A model generated the notes under the pieces. That model saw nothing but the letters and a program-made list of their open reading frames with translations, did not search any database and had not been told where the DNA came from. Positions 1 through 7,053 of a DNA stretch of 16,062 nucleotides are shown one piece after another; positions within the stretch are counted from its first letter, which is position 1, and every line of letters begins with the position of its first letter. Source of the stretch: an uncultured Bifidobacterium sp. (GTDB lineage: Bacteria > Actinomycetota > Actinomycetes > Actinomycetales > Bifidobacteriaceae); assembly GCA_937876495.1 (NCBI GenBank), contig CALEGL010000007.1, positions 1 through 16,062 on the forward strand, in the 5' to 3' direction. The position numbers and the translations under genes were made by a program.

Positions 1-302
1 CCGGCGGCCGCTAGGCCCGTGCGGAGTCCATGACGGTCGGCCTCGCATGGATTCCCATCGGCGGACGCGGGCGTTCCTGCCGCTTTGCGACCGACGCGAG
101 GGGACGAGGAAGCGGAACCGGCTGATCGGCCGACGTCCATGTCGGGTCGACGGACCGGGGTCTAGTCTGGTGTCAGCGGTGTTCCGCCGCCGTCCGCATA
201 CGCGGATGCGTCCATCGTCCGGCGTCCGATGCGCGAATACGCCCGGACCGTTTCCTGGTTCCATTGCCCGGACGCCCGGACCGCAGAACGAAGGAGAGAA
301 CC
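1..302. other. Upstream region with no supported gene
   Basis: No convincing coding sequence is visible in this 302-base stretch. One forward frame is closed by TAG at 12-14, so the first bases could be the tail of a gene that starts outside the window, but too little is present to tell. A forward frame starting at 47 stays open but has no recognisable protein and overlaps the aldo/keto reductase in another frame. The stretch holds a candidate -10 box (TAGTCT, 163-168), a small hairpin (TCCGC 193-197 with GCGGA 202-206), and a 20-base segment (52-71) that recurs with one mismatch at 8203-8222. Confidence 0.5.
163..168 (+). promoter_or_regulatory. Candidate -10 box upstream of the aldo/keto reductase
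   Basis: TAGTCT followed directly by GG, in the context CTAGTCTGG. The same nine bases occur in front of the senX3-like gene at 10524-10532. If it is used, transcription would begin near 175 and leave a leader of about 128 bases before the start codon at 303. No good -35 hexamer is visible, which is common in GC-rich actinobacterial promoters. Confidence 0.4.
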
Positions 303-1163
303 ATGCTTCACCGCCATATAGGTCCCTACAACACCACCGCCGTCGGTCTGGGAGAGATGCCTCTGACCATCGAGAACAACCTCGGCGAGGACAAGGGCGT
401 GGAGACCATCCACGCCGCCCTGGACGCCGGATGCCGGCATCTTGACACCGCGTGGGCCTACTACTGCTCGGGCGGGGAGGAGCAGACCGGCGAGAAGCTC
501 GTCCGTCGTGCCCTTGACGGCTGGAAGGGCCCGCGCGAGGAGGTGCTCGTCGCCACCAAGGTCGGGCATTACCGCAACTTCACCGACGGGCGTCCCACCT
601 GGGACGTCGACGGCCGTCCCGAAAGCCTCATCCGCCACGCCAAGGAGTCGGCTCTCGCCCTGGGCGTCGACGCCATCGATCTGCTGTACTTCCATCGTCC
701 CGATCCGAAGGTGCCGTACGCCGAATCGGTCGAGGCCATCCGCGAGCTCGTGGACGAGGGCGTGGCGAAGACGGCCGGCGTCTCCAACGCATCGGTGGAG
801 CAGATCGACATCGCCCATGACATCCTCGGTGACAGGCTCGTGGCCGTGCAGAACCAGTTCTCTCCGATCTGGAAGCAGACCCGCGACACGCTCCAGCATG
901 CCGGCCGCATGGGTCTGGCCTTCGTGTGCTGGAGCCCGCTGGGCGGATATCGCAAGCCCAAGAAGGAATCCCTGTTCGATCCCTTCCGCGAGGTGGCGGC
1001 AAGGCACGGGGTGAGTTACCAGCAGGTCGTGCTCGCCTGGGAGCTCGCCCAGGGCGACCATGTGTTCGTCATTCCCGGGGCGCATCGCCCCGCCACCATC
1101 CTCGACAGTCTGAAGGCCGGCGATCTGCGGCTGAGCCCCGAGGAGCTCTCCGCGCTGGGCTGA
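303..1163 (+). CDS. Aldo/keto reductase family oxidoreductase
   Basis: A 286-residue protein with the features of an NAD(P)H-dependent aldo/keto reductase, a cytosolic (alpha/beta)8-barrel enzyme reducing aldehydes or ketones to alcohols. The four usual active-site residues can be placed: Asp48 in RHLDTAWAYY, Tyr53 or Tyr54, Lys86 in VATKVG and His131 in LLYFHRPDP. Later family features are GVSN near 159-162, VQNQFSP (about 182-188) and CWSPLGGY (about 209-216). Start 303 is chosen because GAAGGAGAG lies a few bases before the ATG; an in-frame ATG at 264 has no such site. Length suits the shorter AKR subfamily. The substrate cannot be read from sequence. It appears to be its own transcription unit, since a separate promoter for pgeF sits directly after its stop. 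Confidence 0.9.
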   Translation: MLHRHIGPYNTTAVGLGEMPLTIENNLGEDKGVETIHAALDAGCRHLDTAWAYYCSGGEEQTGEKLVRRALDGWKGPREEVLVATKVGHYRNFTDGRPTWDVDGRPESLIRHAKESALALGVDAIDLLYFHRPDPKVPYAESVEAIRELVDEGVAKTAGVSNASVEQIDIAHDILGDRLVAVQNQFSPIWKQTRDTLQHAGRMGLAFVCWSPLGGYRKPKKESLFDPFREVAARHGVSYQQVVLAWELAQGDHVFVIPGAHRPATILDSLKAGDLRLSPEELSALG

Positions 1164-1183
1164 TAAGCCCCGGCGGCGACGCG

Positions 1184-1197
1184 TACGATGGGGCGCA
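1184..1197 (+). promoter_or_regulatory. Leaderless promoter of pgeF
   Basis: TACGAT (1184-1189) is followed by exactly seven bases, GGGGCGC, and then ATG at 1197. In actinobacteria this spacing puts the transcription start on the A of the start codon, giving an mRNA without a 5' leader. No Shine-Dalgarno sequence precedes the ATG, which agrees. The ispD gene has the same arrangement with the identical 11 bases TGGGGCGCATG. Confidence 0.65.
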
Positions 1198-2186
1198 TGA
1201 GCGCACCAGCGGACGGACGCGATGAGGACGGGATCATCGACAGCAGCCCCATGTCCCCCGTCGACGAATGGGGCAATCCCATTCCGGTGACCATCCCCAT
1301 CGCCCTCTCCGCGGGGGTTCGCGTCGTGTACACCACGCGGCTCGGGGGAGTGAGCGAAGGCGACTACGCCGACTGCAACTTCGGCGCGCATGGCGGGGAG
1401 GACCTGATGAAGGTCACGGCGAACCGCATGGCCCTCTCCCGCACCATTGGGGCCCCCATCACGCTGGTCAGCCAGGTGCATTCGGCCGTGGCAGTGGACG
1501 CCGACGCCAGTGCGTCGCGGGAGTCGGACTCCGGCCGCGATCTCGTCGATGGCGACGGTCAGGTTCTTCGTGCGGACGGTCTGGTCTCGTCGGCCGCCAG
1601 GTTGGCTCTGGGGGTGTTCGCCGCCGACTGCATGCCGGTCATGCTCTGCGATGCCGATGCGGGAGTCATCGCCGCGGCGCACTGCGGGCGCAGAGGCCTG
1701 ATGCGCGGAATCCTGCGTTCCACGGTGGATCTCATGGTCTCGCGGGGCGCCACGCCGCAGGGCATCGTGGCCACCTTGGGACCCCGCATCTGCGGGGACT
1801 GCTATGAGGTCGGAGGGACTATTGCCGACGGGTTCGACGCGCGCTTTCCCGGCACCTATACCGTCACGCGTTTCGGCGGGCCGGGCATCGACCTGGCCGC
1901 GGCCGCCCTGCAGGAGCTCGCCGCGGGGGGGATTCCGCGCGACAACGTCATCGACTCCCGCCCGCGCGTGGCGGCGGCGACGCAGTACCTTGACCGGGAC
2001 GAGGAGCTCGCCCGCCTCTGCCGCGAGGACGGCGAGGGGGACGTCGACCTCGCCGTGCGCATCGAGTCCATACGCCACAGCATGTGCACTCTGGAGAACC
2101 CCCTATGGTATTCGCATCGGCGGGCCTTCCTCGCCGGCAAGGCGCATGAGGGACGTATGCTCGCCCTCATCCTGCGGGAGGTGTGA
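1197..2186 (+). CDS. PgeF/YfiH family protein (Cu-oxidase_4; purine nucleosidase or peptidoglycan-editing factor)
   Basis: A 329-residue cytosolic protein of the YfiH/PgeF family, formerly called 'multicopper polyphenol oxidase' or laccase-domain proteins. Characterised members act on purine nucleosides, and E. coli PgeF prevents wrong amino acids entering peptidoglycan precursors. The metal-site residues are present: His95 in SQVHSA, Cys145 in AADCMPV and His162 in AAHCGRRG. TTRLGGVSEGDYADCNFG near the N-terminus, GPRICGDCYEVG in the middle, and CTLENPLWYSHRR with HEGRMLALI at the end are the usual family blocks. The histidine motif is normally AHxGWRG; here it reads AHCGRRG, so the Trp is replaced. 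The start is set by the leaderless promoter rather than the ATG nine bases earlier, which lies inside that promoter. The N-terminal 35 residues are longer than usual and look disordered. In many bacteria pgeF lies near division genes, but here the next gene is ispD. Confidence 0.88.
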   Translation: MSAPADGRDEDGIIDSSPMSPVDEWGNPIPVTIPIALSAGVRVVYTTRLGGVSEGDYADCNFGAHGGEDLMKVTANRMALSRTIGAPITLVSQVHSAVAVDADASASRESDSGRDLVDGDGQVLRADGLVSSAARLALGVFAADCMPVMLCDADAGVIAAAHCGRRGLMRGILRSTVDLMVSRGATPQGIVATLGPRICGDCYEVGGTIADGFDARFPGTYTVTRFGGPGIDLAAAALQELAAGGIPRDNVIDSRPRVAAATQYLDRDEELARLCREDGEGDVDLAVRIESIRHSMCTLENPLWYSHRRAFLAGKAHEGRMLALILREV

Positions 2187-2271
2187 GGCGGAACCGGTGA
2201 TGCTCACGCCTCGATAGCGGGAATTCGGTGCAGAACGGCCGGCGGCCTGTCAGACGTCGTCGACGGCCTCC

Positions 2272-2285
2272 TACTGTGGGGCGCA
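2272..2285 (+). promoter_or_regulatory. Leaderless promoter of ispD
   Basis: TACTGT (2272-2277), then seven bases GGGGCGC, then ATG at 2285. The junction TGGGGCGCATG is identical to that of pgeF, and no ribosome-binding site is present. It predicts a leaderless ispD-pcp transcript starting at 2285. Confidence 0.62.
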
Positions 2286-3229
2286 TGGACGAGAAGACAT
2301 CGGACGGAAAGACGGACGCGCGGTCCGCATCAGTCGCATCCGAATCGGAGGGGTCCGCACCCGTCACGCCGGTGGTCGCTGTGGTTCTGGCGGCCGGTTT
2401 CGGCACGCGCTTCGATCCGGAGAGCCCCAAGCAGCTCATGACCCTGGATGGCCGGCCCATCATCTGCTGGAGCATCGAGGCCTTCGAGGCCGATGACAGG
2501 GTGACCGACGTCGTCGTCGTCGTCAACCCGAGGGTGCGTCCCGTGGTGGAGCGTCTCGTCGACGAATGCGGATACCCCAAGGTCAGGGCGATCGTCGATG
2601 GCGGGCCGCGACGGGCGGACAGCACCGTCAGCGCCCTGCGGCTTCTCGAATCGGCGGGTATTCCCGCCGGGGCCAAGCTGCTCATCCACGACGGCGTGCG
2701 GCCCTTCGTCTCCTCGCGATGCATCGACGGCTGTATCGACGCCCTGGACGGCGTCGACGCAGCCACCGTGGCCGTGCCCTCCACCGACACCATCCTCGTC
2801 ACCGATGTCGTGGGGGGGCGCAGGATCATCAGCGACGTCCCCGACCGGTCGAGGATGTACCGGGCCCAGACGCCCCAGGCCTTCCGCTTCGGAACCATCC
2901 GCCGGGCCTATGCTCTGGCCGCCGGCGACCCCGGCTTCGCCCCCACCGACGACACCCAGGTGGTCGTTGACTATCTTCCGGACCATCGGGTGGTCATCGT
3001 GGACGGCGATGCGGACAACATCAAGATCACCACGCGGGCCGACATGCCGGAGGCCGAGCGCATCGCCCGGCGGATTGACGTTGGTCGGTCCGATGCGGCC
3101 GGGTCGGCCCCATCCGTGACGAACCCGGCCGCTGCCCTGACGGAGAATCCCTTCGTCGGCATGCGCCCGAGAGAGGTTCGCAGTCGGGTGGCGATGGACG
3201 GTACGAGTGCGCAGGGGGTTCGGCGATGA
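2285..3229 (+). CDS. 2-C-methyl-D-erythritol 4-phosphate cytidylyltransferase (IspD-like)
   Basis: A 314-residue nucleotidyltransferase that would join CTP and methylerythritol phosphate in the MEP route to isoprenoids. The CTP-binding N-terminal motif VVLAAGFGTRF (33-43) followed by PKQ with Lys49 is clear. Also present are HDGVRPF (135-141), the dimer/active-site block QTPQAFR (about 195-201) and NIKITT with Lys247, where family members bind the methylerythritol phosphate. The usual family length is about 230 residues. This protein carries about 28 extra acidic and Ser-rich residues before the domain and about 35 Pro/Arg-rich residues after it, both probably disordered. The start at 2285 follows from the leaderless promoter; an in-frame GTG further upstream at 2228 is not supported. 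The last codon overlaps the next gene's ATG. No ispF is next to it. The related TarI (ribitol-phosphate cytidylyltransferase) is an alternative, since VPDRSRMYRAQTPQ also occurs in that family, but IspD fits better. Confidence 0.82.
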   Translation: MDEKTSDGKTDARSASVASESEGSAPVTPVVAVVLAAGFGTRFDPESPKQLMTLDGRPIICWSIEAFEADDRVTDVVVVVNPRVRPVVERLVDECGYPKVRAIVDGGPRRADSTVSALRLLESAGIPAGAKLLIHDGVRPFVSSRCIDGCIDALDGVDAATVAVPSTDTILVTDVVGGRRIISDVPDRSRMYRAQTPQAFRFGTIRRAYALAAGDPGFAPTDDTQVVVDYLPDHRVVIVDGDADNIKITTRADMPEAERIARRIDVGRSDAAGSAPSVTNPAAALTENPFVGMRPREVRSRVAMDGTSAQGVRR

Positions 3230-3879
3230 GTCGGATCAGCGTGGTCGTGTCCGGGTTCGACCCCTACGAGGGGGTGGACGCGAACCCCTCCCTCCAGGTC
3301 GCGCGCAGACTCGCGGCGGAGGGCGTGGGGACGCAGGACGGCCTCGACGTCGACGTCCACGAGGCGATCCTTCCCGTCAGCTTCTCGGAGACGTGGCCGG
3401 CGCTGTCCGAGGTCATCTCCCGGACCGATCCCGCCATCGTCGTCGCCACGGGGCTCAAGCGCTCCGCCAGGGGCATCGAGCTCGAGCGCTGCGCGACGAA
3501 TCTCATGGAGTATCGTCACGAGGACGATGATGCCGGCGGCGTACGTCGCGAGCCGGTTCGCCCCGGGGGTCCTGCGGCCTACTGGACGCGGCTTCCGTTG
3601 AGGGCGATTCTCAGGGACTTCTCCCACGACGACATCCCCGCGACCCTGAGCTCGGATGCCGGGACATGGGTGTGCAACTCGCTGTTCTACCGTCTGCTGG
3701 ACTGGGCCCATTCCCGAGGACGCGCGTTGGCGGGGTTCGTCAGTCTGCCGCCCGTCCCCGACGACCCGTCCTCCTCGTGTGGTCTGGCCGTGGACAGACA
3801 GACCGATGCCCTGAGGGACGTGGTGGGGATGACCGTGCGTCACTGGCGCGGTGCCGGGGACGACGTTCTCGTCTCCTAG
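3226..3879 (+). CDS. Pyroglutamyl-peptidase (peptidase C15) family protein, catalytic His not conserved
   Basis: A 217-residue protein, close to the family's usual 215, that resembles pyrrolidone-carboxylate peptidase, the cytosolic cysteine peptidase removing N-terminal pyroglutamate. VVSGFDPYEGVDANPS (7-22) matches the family start, VVATGLKRSARGIELERCATN carries the expected Glu (Glu87), and SSDAGTWVCNSLFYRLLDWA carries the expected nucleophile Cys150. The third catalytic residue, a His in the family block GFIHVP, is Ser173 here (GFVSLP at 170-175). Unless a nearby His takes over, normal catalysis should be impaired. The open reading frame is intact and starts inside the stop codon of ispD (ATGA overlap), so it is translated with ispD and is not an evident pseudogene. 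Only a weak purine-rich stretch (AGGGGG) precedes the ATG, as expected for translational coupling. Function: a peptidase with altered specificity or a non-catalytic relative. Confidence 0.75.
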   Translation: MSRISVVVSGFDPYEGVDANPSLQVARRLAAEGVGTQDGLDVDVHEAILPVSFSETWPALSEVISRTDPAIVVATGLKRSARGIELERCATNLMEYRHEDDDAGGVRREPVRPGGPAAYWTRLPLRAILRDFSHDDIPATLSSDAGTWVCNSLFYRLLDWAHSRGRALAGFVSLPPVPDDPSSSCGLAVDRQTDALRDVVGMTVRHWRGAGDDVLVS

Positions 3880-3995
3880 CCGTTGTTCGCCGCCACGTGC
3901 CGCCCCATCCCGACCCGCCGGTGCCGCATCGTAAGCGTGATGTGTGGGAATACGTGAGATTGCCCACCACGCCGTTTCCCGCGACCCACATGCGA

Positions 3996-4001
3996 TACAG
4001 T
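3996..4001 (+). promoter_or_regulatory. Candidate -10 box for the DivIVA-like gene
   Basis: TACAGT lies 53 bases before the start codon at 4055 in the otherwise non-coding gap 3880-4054. Transcription would start near 4008. No convincing -35 is seen. Unlike most other candidate -10 boxes in this window it is followed by GC instead of GG. Confidence 0.35.
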
Positions 4002-4021
4002 GCAATCGGTGATTGGTTGCG

Positions 4022-4036
4022 GGGTGCCCGGCACCC
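4022..4036 (+). repeat. Small hairpin in the 5' leader of the DivIVA-like gene
   Basis: GGGTGC (4022-4027) and GCACCC (4031-4036) are a perfect 6-base inverted repeat around a CCG loop. It ends seven bases before the AAAGGA ribosome-binding site (4043-4048), so it could modulate translation. No U-run follows, so it is not a terminator. Confidence 0.4.
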
Positions 4037-4054
4037 GCGATGAAAGGACACAAC

Positions 4055-5551
4055 ATGGTGGATCGGTTCCCGATCGTGCTGCGGGGCTATGACAAGGACA
4101 AGGTCGACGAGGCCTTCATTTCGGCCCAGGAGACGCTGACCAGGCTGCGCGAGCAGGTTCGTTCCAGCGATGAGGCGATACTGCAGCTTCAGGCCAAGCT
4201 CCAGGAGGAGAAGACCAAGGCCAGCAAGGCAGGCAAGTCGAGTACCTTCGCCTCCTTGGGAGCCAATGCCCAGCAGCTGCTGGCCTCCGCGGAGCAGACC
4301 AGCACCGAGCTTATCGAAAGAGCGAAGAGGGATGCCGCCTCCATACGCCAGGCCGCCAAGGCCCAGGCGCAGACCCTGCTCAACAACGCGCGCCTGGACG
4401 CCTCGCACATCATCTCGGACGCCAAGAAGAACGCCGGGGCCATCGTCGCCAAGGCGCAGAGCGATGCCGATACGGTCACCACGGCCGCGAAGAACGATGC
4501 CGCCCAGCTGCGGGCTCAGACGGAGAAGGACGTATCCGAACAGCGCGAAACCACCAGGCTCGAGCTGGAGAACGCCCGCCAGGAGCATGCCAAGAAGCTC
4601 GCCTCCGAACGTTCCACGCAGGAGCGTGAGCTGTCCGAGCTCAAGGCCAGCACGGCCAAGTGGGTCGCCGAACAGCGTGAGGCCGCCAGCAAGGAGGTCG
4701 CCCAGCTCAAGGGTGAGACCAACGACCAGATCGAGGCTGCGCTCGCCGATGCCAACAAGAAGCTGGCGGACGTGCGCGAGCAGGTGTCTCGGATGATGAC
4801 CGAGGCGCAGCGCCGGGCATCGGAGATCACCGATGCGGCGAAGTCCAAGGCGCAGGCCATCAGCGACCAGGCGGAGGTGCACCGCACCACGGTGATCAGC
4901 AAGGTGAGCGCCGAGGTCGAGCATATCCGTGCCGATATCGCCGCCCAGCAGGACGACGCGACGAAGAAGGTCGGACAGCTGCTTACCAGTCTCGAGGAGC
5001 GCCGCGCACAGACCAAGAAGGAGTGCGACGACCTCATTGCCAAGGCCGCCGACGTCCGCAAGGCCGCCGATGACTACTCCGCGCAGGTTCGCGGCGACGC
5101 CGACGCGAAGGCCGCCCAGATCCTCGACAAGGCGTCGAAGGACGCCGCGCGCCAGATCGAGGAGCGTCGTCAGGCCGCCAAGTCCGAGCTCGATGGGCTC
5201 GAGGGACATATCGCCGAGCTTCAGCAGCGCGAGGCGATGATCACCCAGCGCGTGAGCGAGCTGCGCAGCATGTTCGTCAAGGCCTTCTCCGGATTCGACT
5301 TCGCCGGGGCCGCAGAGGCCGCGGCGAACGAGGGGGCCGGTCAGGGCAAGGCCTCCGATGGCGACCAGGACTCGAAGGATGTGACATCGGATTCCGATGG
5401 GTCCGAAGCCGAAGCCTCGGACATCGACGACGAGCAGGAATCCGCCGGGGAGATGACCACCGTGATCGCTCCGGGAAGCGTGGTGGATGCCGTCGACTCC
5501 GTGAACGGCGGGGCCGGGGATACCCGTTCCGATGATTCTGAAGGAGACTGA
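4055..5551 (+). CDS. DivIVA-like coiled-coil protein
   Basis: A 498-residue, largely alpha-helical protein. The first 20 residues (MVDRFPIVLRGYDKDKVDEA) match the start of DivIVA-domain proteins, where a hydrophobic/basic turn followed by a RGYD..EVD-type helix binds curved membrane at poles and septa. From about residue 25 to 435 the sequence is a nearly unbroken coiled coil rich in Ala, Lys, Glu and Gln, with repeated A-x-x-x-A blocks such as AKRDAASIRQAAKAQAQ. The last 65 residues or so are Gly/Ala-rich, then strongly acidic (Asp/Glu/Ser) and likely disordered. Classical DivIVA is about 160-300 residues, so this is closer in size to long actinobacterial coiled-coil scaffolds such as Scy or FilP, though homology to those is not shown. 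The start at 4055 follows AAAGGA six bases upstream; an ATG at 4040 is in frame but poorly placed. Likely a cell-shape or polarity scaffold; partners unknown. Confidence 0.75.
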   Translation: MVDRFPIVLRGYDKDKVDEAFISAQETLTRLREQVRSSDEAILQLQAKLQEEKTKASKAGKSSTFASLGANAQQLLASAEQTSTELIERAKRDAASIRQAAKAQAQTLLNNARLDASHIISDAKKNAGAIVAKAQSDADTVTTAAKNDAAQLRAQTEKDVSEQRETTRLELENARQEHAKKLASERSTQERELSELKASTAKWVAEQREAASKEVAQLKGETNDQIEAALADANKKLADVREQVSRMMTEAQRRASEITDAAKSKAQAISDQAEVHRTTVISKVSAEVEHIRADIAAQQDDATKKVGQLLTSLEERRAQTKKECDDLIAKAADVRKAADDYSAQVRGDADAKAAQILDKASKDAARQIEERRQAAKSELDGLEGHIAELQQREAMITQRVSELRSMFVKAFSGFDFAGAAEAAANEGAGQGKASDGDQDSKDVTSDSDGSEAEASDIDDEQESAGEMTTVIAPGSVVDAVDSVNGGAGDTRSDDSEGD

Positions 5552-5555
5552 GACG

Positions 5556-6890
5556 GTGTCGATCGATGTTCTCGACGGGAACAGGCTTGGCGCGCTTCGC
5601 AAGGGGTTCGAGGCGGATCCGGCGCGCCGCTTGGCCATGGATGCGGTCACGGCGGCCGGGATCCAGAGCGTGGCACGCAACTACGACAGGTCGCGTCGGC
5701 TGCAGAGGCGCTTCTCCGTCAGCCTCGATGACGGGCAGGTCACCCATCAGGACCGCTCGGGACGCTGCTGGCTGTTCAGCTCGCTCAACGTGGCGCGCTT
5801 CATCGCCCGCAAGGCGCTGAAGGTCAAGGAGTTCGAGTTCTCCCAGAACTTCGCGATGTACTACGACAAGCTCGAGCGCATCAACTACTTCCTCGGCGAC
5901 GTGGCGGGTCTCATCCGCGCCGGCGAACGCTCGGACTCCCGGCTCATGCAGCATCTGCTGCACGACGCCATGGGCGACGGCGGCCAGTGGACCATGGCCC
6001 TGAACGTCTACCGCAAATACGGCGCGGTGCCCAAGGACCTGTATCCGGAGACCGCCTCGTCGAAGAGCACGGGGGAGATGAACGTCCAGCTGCGCCGGCT
6101 TCTGCACACCGCGGTGGCTCGCATGTACGCGGACCCTTCGCGCATCGACGAGATCGCCGCCTCCACGCTCGAGGACGGGCACCGCATGCTCACCATTCAT
6201 CTGGGAGAGCCTCCGGAGAGCTTCGACTGGGAGTGGACCGACACGGACGGCGTCTTCCATCGCGACGGCGAGACCACCCCCGTGGAGTTCTGGAGGCGTT
6301 ACGTGGACGCCGGGCTCGAGGACTACGTGTGCCTCGTCGACGACCCGCGCCCCGAGCATCCCAAGGGACGTAAGATCGGCATCGAGCATCTGGGCAACGT
6401 GGCCGGTGGAACGCCCACGGAGTATCTCAACGTGCCCAACGCCTTCATGAAGGACTGCGCCCGTCGGATCCTCACGGAGCTGTCGCTTCCCGTCTGGTTC
6501 GGGGCCGACTGCCATCCCATGATGGACCGGGAGCAGGGCGCCTGGGCCACCGACCTGTTCGAGTACGGTCGCGTGTACGGCGTCGACTTCGACCTCGACA
6601 AGGAGGGTCGCGTGCGCTTCGCGGATTCCGCGATGAACCATGCCATGGCCTTCGTCGGCGTGGACGTCGCCGACGACGGGAAGACGACCCGCCGCTGGCG
6701 TGTGGAGAACTCCTGGGGAGACAAGGTCGGCGACAAAGGCTACTTCACCATGTCCGACGACTGGTTCACCGAGTATGTGTACGAGATCGCCGTCCCGCGC
6801 GACATGCTGCCGGCGGAGTATCAGACGGCGCTTGACGAGCCGGCCATCATGCTGCCGGCCTGGGACCCGATGGGGGCCCTCGCCCGCTGA
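5556..6890 (+). CDS. Aminopeptidase C (bleomycin hydrolase family, peptidase C1B)
   Basis: A 444-residue cytosolic cysteine aminopeptidase that releases N-terminal residues from peptides. In the family it is a hexameric cage. The catalytic set is complete: Gln65 and Cys71 in HQDRSGRCWLF, His362 in MNHAMAFVGV and Asn385 in VENSWGD. The FSQNFAMYYDKLERINYF block and the C-terminal tail PAWDPMGALAR, which in PepC reaches into the active site and enforces aminopeptidase action, are also recognisable. Length is normal. GTG at 5556 is chosen because AAGGAG (5541-5546) lies nine bases before it; the in-frame ATG at 5532 is buried in the previous gene and has no site. It starts four bases after the DivIVA-like stop, so the two are probably cotranscribed. 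This pairing looks incidental rather than functional. Confidence 0.93.
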   Translation: MSIDVLDGNRLGALRKGFEADPARRLAMDAVTAAGIQSVARNYDRSRRLQRRFSVSLDDGQVTHQDRSGRCWLFSSLNVARFIARKALKVKEFEFSQNFAMYYDKLERINYFLGDVAGLIRAGERSDSRLMQHLLHDAMGDGGQWTMALNVYRKYGAVPKDLYPETASSKSTGEMNVQLRRLLHTAVARMYADPSRIDEIAASTLEDGHRMLTIHLGEPPESFDWEWTDTDGVFHRDGETTPVEFWRRYVDAGLEDYVCLVDDPRPEHPKGRKIGIEHLGNVAGGTPTEYLNVPNAFMKDCARRILTELSLPVWFGADCHPMMDREQGAWATDLFEYGRVYGVDFDLDKEGRVRFADSAMNHAMAFVGVDVADDGKTTRRWRVENSWGDKVGDKGYFTMSDDWFTEYVYEIAVPRDMLPAEYQTALDEPAIMLPAWDPMGALAR

Positions 6891-6920
6891 CGTTCGCCCG
6901 GTCGTCCCCGGATGCATCCG

Positions 6921-6953
6921 CGCCGCCGGCCACGGGTCCCCACACCGGCGGCG
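6921..6953 (+). terminator. Probable intrinsic terminator after pepC
   Basis: CGCCGCCGG (6921-6929) and CCGGCGGCG (6945-6953) form a perfect 9-base-pair stem with a 15-base loop. A pyrimidine-rich stretch, TTCCCTGTTTCCT, follows directly. It is well placed 30 bases after the pepC stop and before the promoter of the next gene. The T-run is interrupted, as often in GC-rich genomes. Confidence 0.6.
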
Positions 6954-7004
6954 TTCCCTGTTTCCTATGCGGCCCGGTGCGCATTCCGTGGCCGGACCTT
7001 CCGC

Positions 7005-7010
7005 TATCGT
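7005..7010 (+). promoter_or_regulatory. Candidate -10 box for the first DAHP synthase
   Basis: TATCGT followed by GG, 43 bases before the start codon at 7054. Transcription would begin near 7018, leaving a short leader that contains AAGGAGG (7036-7042). Confidence 0.45.
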
Positions 7011-7053
7011 GGTGAGTTCGTGCGCCGACGGCGCGAAGGAGGCGGACGCAGCG

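Noticed and set aside
47..445. Forward 132-codon frame at the left edge
   Set aside because: Arg/Pro-rich composition, no ribosome-binding site or recognisable domain, and it overlaps the aldo/keto reductase out of frame.
162..2078. A 638-codon minus-strand frame opposite the aldo/keto reductase and pgeF
   Set aside because: Antisense shadow of two well-supported genes, with no domain and atypical composition.
3880..4054. Possible terminator or regulatory RNA in the gap after the C15-like gene
   Set aside because: Several short TGTGGG/CCCACA matches can pair, but arms are only five or six bases and compete; no stable hairpin or T-run was found.
3740..5680. A 646-codon minus-strand frame opposite the coiled-coil gene
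   Set aside because: The Leu/Gly-rich translation is simply the antisense of Ala/Lys/Glu-rich coiled-coil codons; the sense protein is much more credible.
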